A stretch of DNA of 64,000 nucleotides from Thermoanaerobaculia bacterium (GTDB lineage Bacteria > Acidobacteriota > Thermoanaerobaculia > Multivoradales > JAHZIX01). The position numbers and the translations under genes are program-made. The stretch spans positions 1-64,000 of the forward strand of contig JALXFE010000134.1 in NCBI GenBank assembly GCA_027069135.1, in the 5' to 3' direction. Positions 59,084-64,000 of this stretch are shown here, in pieces; position 1 is the stretch's first letter; the number at the start of each line of letters is the position of its first letter. The notes beneath the pieces were generated by a model. It saw nothing but the letters and a program-made list of their open reading frames with translations. It was not told where the DNA came from and did no database searches.

Positions 59084-59758
59084 TTGGAACCGCTGATTCG
59101 GCTGCGCAATCTCGAGCGCTTCTACGAGAACCCCCACGGTCGGACCTACGTGCTTCGGCGGATCAATCTCGAGGTCCAACCGGGGGAGTTTGTCTCGGCC
59201 ATGGGGCCCTCCGGAGCCGGAAAATCAACGCTGCTCCATATTCTGGGAATGTTGGACGGGGGGTGGCAGGGAGAGTATTTTCTCGATGGCCATCCCGTTC
59301 ACGACCTCAATCGCAAGCGACGAAACGCTCTCCACAAGGAGTTCATCGGCTTCGTCTTCCAGAGCTACCATCTGCTCGACGACCTGACGGTCTACGAGAA
59401 CTTGGACCTGCCGCTCTCCTACAAAGGAATCAAGCGCAAGGAGCGGGAGAGCATGGTGTGTGACACCCTGGACCGTTTCAATATCGTCGGCAAGCGGGAT
59501 CTCTTTCCGAATCAGCTCTCCGGTGGACAGCAGCAATTGGTGGCCGTCGCGCGGGCGGTGATCACCAATCCTCGTTTGATCCTTGCCGATGAGCCGACGG
59601 GCAATCTCCACACCAGCCAGGGGCAGGAGATCATGGAGCTTTTCCAGAGGCTGAATGCCGAAGGCACAACGATTCTCCAGGTCACGCACTCGGAGGCCAA
59701 CGCAGCTTTCGGGAACCGGGTCATCAACCTCCTCGACGGCTGGATCGTTGACGATTAG
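59084..59758 (+). CDS. MacB/LolD-type ABC transporter ATPase 2
   Basis: The 224-aa ATPase is a diverged sister of the preceding one: Walker A GPSGAGKST, Q-loop FVFQSYHLLDDLTVYENLDLPLSY, signature LSGGQQQLVAVARAV (Leu for Arg after QQQ), Walker B LILADEPTGNLHT and H-loop TILQVTHSEA. The change D to H after GNL and R to L in the signature may alter its activity, so it may be a weaker partner in a heterodimer. TTG 59084 begins 4 bp after ATPase 1. Confidence 0.92.
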   Translation: MEPLIRLRNLERFYENPHGRTYVLRRINLEVQPGEFVSAMGPSGAGKSTLLHILGMLDGGWQGEYFLDGHPVHDLNRKRRNALHKEFIGFVFQSYHLLDDLTVYENLDLPLSYKGIKRKERESMVCDTLDRFNIVGKRDLFPNQLSGGQQQLVAVARAVITNPRLILADEPTGNLHTSQGQEIMELFQRLNAEGTTILQVTHSEANAAFGNRVINLLDGWIVDD

Positions 59759-59788
59759 GCCGTGCCGGATCGTTCGAGGTCTGGAGGA

Positions 59789-61147
59789 ATGAAGCTGCCG
59801 CGGGTACTGGTCGCCGACGACCAACGCGATGTCCTCGAAGCCTTACGCATGTTGCTCAAGAGTGAGGGCTTCGAGGCTCGTTGCGCCACCTCCCCGGCGG
59901 AGGTCTTAGAGAACATCAAGACCTCCGAGTTCGATGTCCTTCTCATGGATCTCAACTACGCCCGAGACACCACCTCCGGCCAGGAGGGGCTCGAGCTCCT
60001 GGATCGCGTCCGCCAATTGGACTCGGATCTGCCGGTCGTCGTGATGACCGCTTGGGGGAGTGTCGAGGTGGCCGTGGAAGCGATGCGCAAAGGCGCGCGG
60101 GACTTCGTCGAAAAGCCCTGGGACAACAACCGCCTCCTCGCCATTCTGCGGACTCAGATGGCGTTGCGGCGGGCCCTCCGGAGAGGCCGGATCCTGGAGG
60201 CGGAGAACGAGGTCCTGCGGGGGGATGGCACCGTCCGGCTGATCGCTGCATCGCAGGCCATGGCACCGGTCTTGGAGCTCATCGAGCGGGTTGGACCCTC
60301 CGACGCGAATATCCTGATCACCGGGGAGAACGGTACTGGAAAGGGTGTGGTCGCGCGGGCTCTCCACGCGGCCTCCGGTCGATCCGGACATCCGATGGTC
60401 TCGGTCAATGCCGGTGCCCTTTCCGAAGGGGTCTTCGAGAGCGAGCTCTTCGGCCATGTGAGAGGCGCTTTTACGGACGCCAAACAGGACCGCGTCGGCC
60501 GATTCGAAATGGCCGATGGGGGCATTCTCTTCTTGGACGAGATCGCCAACGTGCCGATGGCCCAACAGGCCAAGCTCCTGCGGGTTCTGGAGACCGGCGA
60601 TTTCGAACGCTTGGGCTCCTCCCGAACTCGACAGGTGGATGTGCGGGTCTTCTCTGCCACCAACGCGGACCTGGAGAAGGCCGTGGCCGAAGGACAGTTC
60701 CGGCAGGATCTCCTCTACCGTCTCAACACCATCGAGATTCGCCTTCCCCCCTTGCGCGAGAGGGGGGAGGATATCGGGCTCCTGGCCGAGCTCTTTCTTG
60801 GCCGGCACGCTCAGCATTATCGCCGCCCGGGGTGCCCCTTCAGCGATGATGCCCGTCGCGCGCTTCTCGGCCATGATTGGCCGGGAAACGTTCGCGAGCT
60901 GGATCATGCCGTCGAGCGGGCCGTCCTCATGTGCCGCGGTGACGAGATCGCCGCCGCTGACCTGGGGCTGGCAGGAAAAGGCGACGGAGCCTTGCCCTCC
61001 CTGGCGGATTTGACCCTGGAAGAAGTGGAGCAGCTCCTCATCGAGAAGGCCTTGAAACGAAGCCACGGCAACGTGAAACAGGCTGCCGAAGCCCTGGGGC
61101 TGTCCCGTAGCGCCCTCTACCGCCGCCTCGAGCGGTATGGGTTGTAG
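59789..61147 (+). CDS. NtrC-family sigma-54 activator with GAFTDA loop
   Basis: The 452-aa protein has a receiver (VLVADDQRDVLEALRMLLK, phospho-Asp in FDVLLMDLNYARDT). The AAA+ domain has Walker A GENGTGKG, Walker B GGILFLDEIAN and an R-finger region. A Fis HTH closes it (KRSHGNVKQAAEALGLSRSALYRRLERYGL). The sigma-54 contact loop reads GAFTDA instead of GAFTGA. Variants at this position exist in functional members of some phyla, so it may still activate. ATG 59789 is chosen over GTG 59762 for the ribosome site. It probably binds the inverted repeat at 56735-56766 and drives its own operon. Confidence 0.92.
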   Translation: MKLPRVLVADDQRDVLEALRMLLKSEGFEARCATSPAEVLENIKTSEFDVLLMDLNYARDTTSGQEGLELLDRVRQLDSDLPVVVMTAWGSVEVAVEAMRKGARDFVEKPWDNNRLLAILRTQMALRRALRRGRILEAENEVLRGDGTVRLIAASQAMAPVLELIERVGPSDANILITGENGTGKGVVARALHAASGRSGHPMVSVNAGALSEGVFESELFGHVRGAFTDAKQDRVGRFEMADGGILFLDEIANVPMAQQAKLLRVLETGDFERLGSSRTRQVDVRVFSATNADLEKAVAEGQFRQDLLYRLNTIEIRLPPLRERGEDIGLLAELFLGRHAQHYRRPGCPFSDDARRALLGHDWPGNVRELDHAVERAVLMCRGDEIAAADLGLAGKGDGALPSLADLTLEEVEQLLIEKALKRSHGNVKQAAEALGLSRSALYRRLERYGL

Positions 61148-61177
61148 GGGCGAGGTCGATTCATACCGGGCATGAAT

Positions 61178-61281
61178 GCTCGGGCTGGTTCCGAGCCCGG
61201 CTGAAGCCGGGCGATCTTTGAAAACATCGGCTCTGGCCGCCTTTAGGCGGGCTCGTAACCAGTCCGGGGTTTCAACCCCGG
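61178..61281. repeat. Cluster of four short hairpins between regulator and kinase genes
   Basis: The gap of 152 bp holds four palindromes in a row: GCTCGG/CCGAGC (61178-61196), CCCGGCTGAAGCCGGG (61196-61211), CCGCCTTTAGGCGG (61237-61250) and CCGGGGTTTCAACCCCGG (61264-61281). This looks like a dispersed REP/BOX-type repeat unit. It may shield or process the mRNA between the two coding regions. Confidence 0.6.
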
Positions 61282-61299
61282 GCGCTCTTCGGAGGTCCC

Positions 61300-62637
61300 G
61301 TGCGACGTTCCCTCGACCACGACCAGAAAGTCCTAGGCCTGGCCTTGCTCGGCGGGTTGCCGGCGGTGGTGGTGTCGATGGTGATGCTCTGGGGCGGGGA
61401 ATACGAGCCCAAAGTCCAATGGACCCTGACGCTTCTGATCATTTTGACCTGGTGGGGGCTCGCTGTGGTGCTGCGTCACCGGGTGGTCTATCCCCTCCAG
61501 ACTGTGGCGAACCTCCTAGAGGCGCTGCGGGAAGGGGATTACTCTTTGCGGGGTCGCCACGCCTCGGAGGAGGACGCCCTGGGCCAAGTCATCTTGGAGG
61601 TCAACACTCTGGGTTCTACGCTCTACCAGCAGCGTATTGATGCGGTCGAAGCCACGGCGCTCCTGGCCACCGTGATCGAGGAGATCGACAGCGCACTTTT
61701 CGCCTTCGACAGCGAGGGCCTTCTGCGGTTGGTGAATCGGGCCGGCGAGAGGATCCTGGCCCAGCCTGCCGATCGACTGCTCCAGCGCAGCGCCATAGAT
61801 CTCGGCCTGGAGGATTGGTTAGAAGGCGACCTTGAGCGCACGGTACAGCGGACCTTTCCCGGAGGCGCGGGCCGATGGGCGGTGCGCCGTAGCACTTTCC
61901 GCCTCGACGCCCGGCAGCATCATCTCTTGGTGATCACAGACTTGAGCCTCGCGCTGCGGGAAGAGGAACGTCAGGCCTGGCGGCGCCTCATCCGAGTCTT
62001 AGGTCACGAGCTCAACAACTCTCTGACCCCCATCCAAAGCACCGCGGACACCCTACAAGCTCTTCTCCGGCGAGATCCTCAGCCGGTGGATTTGGAAGAA
62101 GACTTGGGCCGTGGCCTCCAGCTCATCGGTTCCCGGGCCCGCTCCCTGGGGCGATTCATCGGCGGCTATTCCAAGCTGGCTCGCCTGCCCCGGCCGGATT
62201 TGGAGCCCATCTCCGTGAGCCGTTGGGTGCATCGCGCGGCCCGCGTCGAGACCCGCGTTCCCGTCGAAGTCACCCCCGGCCCCGACGTCACCCACGAGGC
62301 GGATCCGGACCAGCTAGAGCAAGTCCTGATCAACCTTCTAAGAAACGCCGCCGACGCGACCCTCGAAACCGGCGGCGGCGTGCGCGTTGCCTGGCAAGCC
62401 CACGGCGACGGCGTCGAAATCACCGTCGAAGACGACGGCCCCGGCCTCGCCCGCACCGACAACCTCTTCGTCCCCTTCTTCTCCACCAAACCCGGCGGCA
62501 GCGGCATCGGCCTCGTCCTCTCCCTACAAATCGCCGAAGCCCACGGCGGCACCCTCACCCTGGAAAACCGCCCCGATTCCCAAGGCTGCATCGCACGGCT
62601 ATGGCTCCCGAGTCTCGCGGAGGCTTTACCGCTGTAG
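61300..62637 (+). CDS. Membrane histidine kinase of the sigma-54 export module
   Basis: The 445-aa kinase has two TM helices near residues 12-58 with little periplasmic loop, then a HAMP-like region (PLQTVANLLEALREGDYSLRGR). A PAS domain (TVIEEIDSALFAFDSEGLLRLVN), HisKA-like region with RVLGHELNNSLTPIQS and HATPase motifs (NLLRNAADATLE, EDDGPGL, GGSGIGLVLS) follow. The short extracytoplasmic part suggests sensing of a membrane or cytoplasmic cue. GTG 61300 starts after the hairpin cluster. The likely partner is the activator directly upstream. Confidence 0.92.
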   Translation: MRRSLDHDQKVLGLALLGGLPAVVVSMVMLWGGEYEPKVQWTLTLLIILTWWGLAVVLRHRVVYPLQTVANLLEALREGDYSLRGRHASEEDALGQVILEVNTLGSTLYQQRIDAVEATALLATVIEEIDSALFAFDSEGLLRLVNRAGERILAQPADRLLQRSAIDLGLEDWLEGDLERTVQRTFPGGAGRWAVRRSTFRLDARQHHLLVITDLSLALREEERQAWRRLIRVLGHELNNSLTPIQSTADTLQALLRRDPQPVDLEEDLGRGLQLIGSRARSLGRFIGGYSKLARLPRPDLEPISVSRWVHRAARVETRVPVEVTPGPDVTHEADPDQLEQVLINLLRNAADATLETGGGVRVAWQAHGDGVEITVEDDGPGLARTDNLFVPFFSTKPGGSGIGLVLSLQIAEAHGGTLTLENRPDSQGCIARLWLPSLAEALPL

Positions 62638-62688
62638 CTATTTCCTTGCTAGCGAAACCCTTCGCTCAGGCTCCCGGTAGAATGGGGT

Positions 62689-63144
62689 ATGACAAAAACA
62701 GGTGAGCGTTCTTGGTGGCAGAGTCCTTGGACTTGCGGGATTGGTGGTTGCTGTTTGGGCTGCATCGTGCTTCCCGTAGCCATGGTGGCGATCTTGGGGG
62801 GCGGTGCCTTCGTCTTGGCGAAGAGCGCCGATGTCTACCAGGATGCGGTGGCCATGGTGAAGGAGGACCCTCGGGCGATCGAGCTCTTGGGGGAACCGAT
62901 CGAGACCGGTTGGCAGTTCCGTGGCAATATCACTACCGGTGATCAAGGGGGAGAGGCCGAGTTCACGGTGCCGGTCTCGGGCCCTAAGGGCTCCGGGGAG
63001 CTCGAGGTCGAGGCGGAGAAGGTCGATGGCGAATGGAAGTACGAGCGGATCCGGATCTATCCGGACGACGGGGGGCTTCCCCTGGACCTTGTGGGCGACT
63101 CCCAGGTTCTGGAGGAGCCGTCGGATCCCGCAGTCTCTTTCTGA
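62689..63144 (+). CDS. Coa1-like membrane protein
   Basis: The 151-aa protein has a Cys-rich TM region (CGIGGCCLGCIVLPVAMVAIL) and a C-terminal domain with LLGEPIETGWQFRGNITTGDQGGEAEFTVPVSGPKGSGELEVEAEKVDGEWKYERIRI. That pattern matches the Coa1/Tim21-like family of cytochrome oxidase assembly proteins. The family acts in copper-heme oxidase assembly in mitochondria, but bacterial members lack a proven role. ATG 62689 follows a divergence-free gap of 51 bp after the kinase. Confidence 0.7.
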   Translation: MTKTGERSWWQSPWTCGIGGCCLGCIVLPVAMVAILGGGAFVLAKSADVYQDAVAMVKEDPRAIELLGEPIETGWQFRGNITTGDQGGEAEFTVPVSGPKGSGELEVEAEKVDGEWKYERIRIYPDDGGLPLDLVGDSQVLEEPSDPAVSF

Positions 63145-63273
63145 GCGGATGGGCGCCTCGACATCCTCGAGACATCGAGGCAGAAATTCGGGTAAAGTGC
63201 ACAAGAATTTCCACTCTGGAGGTTTCCAAAGTCTGAACGACCCGACGGCAGGAGCCGCGAGGAGAGACTGCAA

Positions 63274-64000
63274 GTGATTCTGAGGACGCGTTGGACTATC
63301 GCCGTTGTTTTTCTGACTCTCGCTGCCGCCCCGCTTCGAGGCCAGAGCTTTGTCAACTGGGAGAATTCTCATGTCCACCCGGTGGACTTAGCGGCCGGCG
63401 GAGATCTTCTTCTGGTGGTCAACACCGCGGATAACCGGCTTGAGATCTTCGACGCCACGGGGCCGCTTCCGCAGGCCATGGCTTCCGTGCCGGTGGGCCT
63501 CGATCCGGTGAGTGTGCGTGCCCGAACGGCGACCCAGGCCTGGGTGGTCAACCATATTTCAGATTCCATCAGCGTCGTCGATCTGACGACGCTCAACGTC
63601 ACGGCCACTCTGGCGACGGCCGATGAGCCGGCGGACGTGATCTTCGCGGGTACCCCTCAGCGTGCCTTTGTGACGTGTTCCCAAGCCAATCTCATTCTCG
63701 TGTTCGACCCGGCCAACCTCTCGGCGGCACCTATCGAAGTGCCCATCGACGGCGAGGATCCCCGGGCCTTGGCGGCCTCCGCCGACGGTTCCAAGGTCTA
63801 CGCCGCAATTTTCGAATCCGGGAACGCCTCTACGGTTCTTGGCGGCGGGACCACCCGGGGCGGCTTTCCCCCGAACGTCGTCAACGAGCCAACGGGACCC
63901 CACGGCGGAACCAACCCCCCTCCCAACAGTGGTTCCGGGTTCGTTCCCTCCATCCGCCCGGAGTACGCCCCCGGGGGGGCCAACCCAGCTCCGGCGGTGG
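63274..64000 (+). CDS. Secreted YVTN-type beta-propeller, 5' part
   Basis: The frame runs from GTG 63274 (GGAGAG upstream) to the window edge, giving 242 residues. A signal peptide (TIAVVFLTLAAAPLRGQ) is followed by propeller blades of the YVTN/lactonase type (DLAAGGDLLLVVNTADNRLEIFDATG, ISDSISVVDLTTLNVTATLA, FVTCSQANLILVFDP and GEDPRALAASADGSKVYAAIFESG). A Gly/Pro-rich segment then starts (GGTTRGGFPPNVVNEPTGPHGGTNPP). The protein is probably large, like the propeller protein at 43.1 kb. The 3' part is not in the window. Confidence 0.85.
   Translation, partial: MILRTRWTIAVVFLTLAAAPLRGQSFVNWENSHVHPVDLAAGGDLLLVVNTADNRLEIFDATGPLPQAMASVPVGLDPVSVRARTATQAWVVNHISDSISVVDLTTLNVTATLATADEPADVIFAGTPQRAFVTCSQANLILVFDPANLSAAPIEVPIDGEDPRALAASADGSKVYAAIFESGNASTVLGGGTTRGGFPPNVVNEPTGPHGGTNPPPNSGSGFVPSIRPEYAPGGANPAPAV

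Overview
The window is high-GC, densely packed bacterial chromosome with about 52 genes on both strands. Gene content suggests a free-living diderm bacterium. It encodes SurA-like and Slt-type periplasmic proteins, MurA, outer-membrane barrels and a PstS lipoprotein. It also carries many large secreted propeller and FG-GAP proteins, two-component systems with NtrC-type regulators, DUF1800/DUF1501 pairs and an M14 peptidase. The C-terminal tag DGFESGDTSAWSG, and a repeated C-terminal domain with FFN..NWEMLVKVLDG and YFNPLG motifs, are ones I associate with Acidobacteriota of the Thermoanaerobaculia type. That placement is inference; there is no rRNA in the window.

Layout. 1-8 kb: tail of a secreted protein, a SurA-like chaperone, then a leftward run (enoyl-reductase-like protein, queG, prmC, murA, lytic transglycosylase). 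8-11 kb: tag, a 165-bp terminal-inverted-repeat element, and a leftward operon of secreted peptide, ECF sigma factor and TPR protein. 11-22.6 kb: prfA, rpmE, a secreted M14 peptidase, a PDZ/7TM histidine kinase with an NtrC-type regulator behind a sigma-54-like promoter, an outer-membrane barrel protein and a ComF-like protein. 22.7-25.2 kb: small barrel protein, TlpA-like thioredoxin, hflX and tRNA-Ala(GGC). 25.2-26.9 kb: a small accessory region abutting the tRNA, with a broken toxin-antitoxin pair, a 159-bp hairpin-forming element and an intact MazF-type pair. 27-30.2 kb: two tandem 523-aa FG-GAP proteins. 30.2-31.1 kb: PIN-type toxin with a UPF0175-like antitoxin. 31.1-35.9 kb: lipid catabolism genes (acyl-CoA dehydrogenase, APH/ACAD11-type kinase, MaoC hydratase, two SDRs). 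35.9-42.9 kb: hybrid histidine kinase, a probable gene remnant, and a pst phosphate operon headed by an ArsR-type repressor with a clear operator. 43-46.9 kb: large secreted propeller protein and a small secreted protein. 47-50.5 kb: a structured-RNA candidate, GAF and DUF4388 signalling proteins, a zinc ribbon and a thioesterase. 50.6-56.7 kb: DUF1800/DUF1501 pair, 3-hydroxyacyl-CoA dehydrogenase, ferritin-like protein and a secreted unknown. 56.7-62.6 kb: a sigma-54-type export module. 62.7 kb to the end: a Coa1-like protein and a secreted propeller cut by the edge.

The most interesting unit is the export module at 56.7-62.6 kb. A 12-bp inverted repeat lies about 135 bp upstream of a near-consensus sigma-54 promoter. 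They precede a membrane-fusion adaptor, two MacB/LolD-type ATPases, an NtrC-family activator with GAFTDA in place of GAFTGA, and a histidine kinase. The locus has a regulator and presumed target sites but no ABC permease. Next in interest are the ArsR-controlled pst operon, the split ACAD11-like kinase/dehydrogenase pair, the secreted peptide-sigma-TPR operon, the two short palindromic mobile-like elements, and the branched leader RNA at about 47.1 kb.
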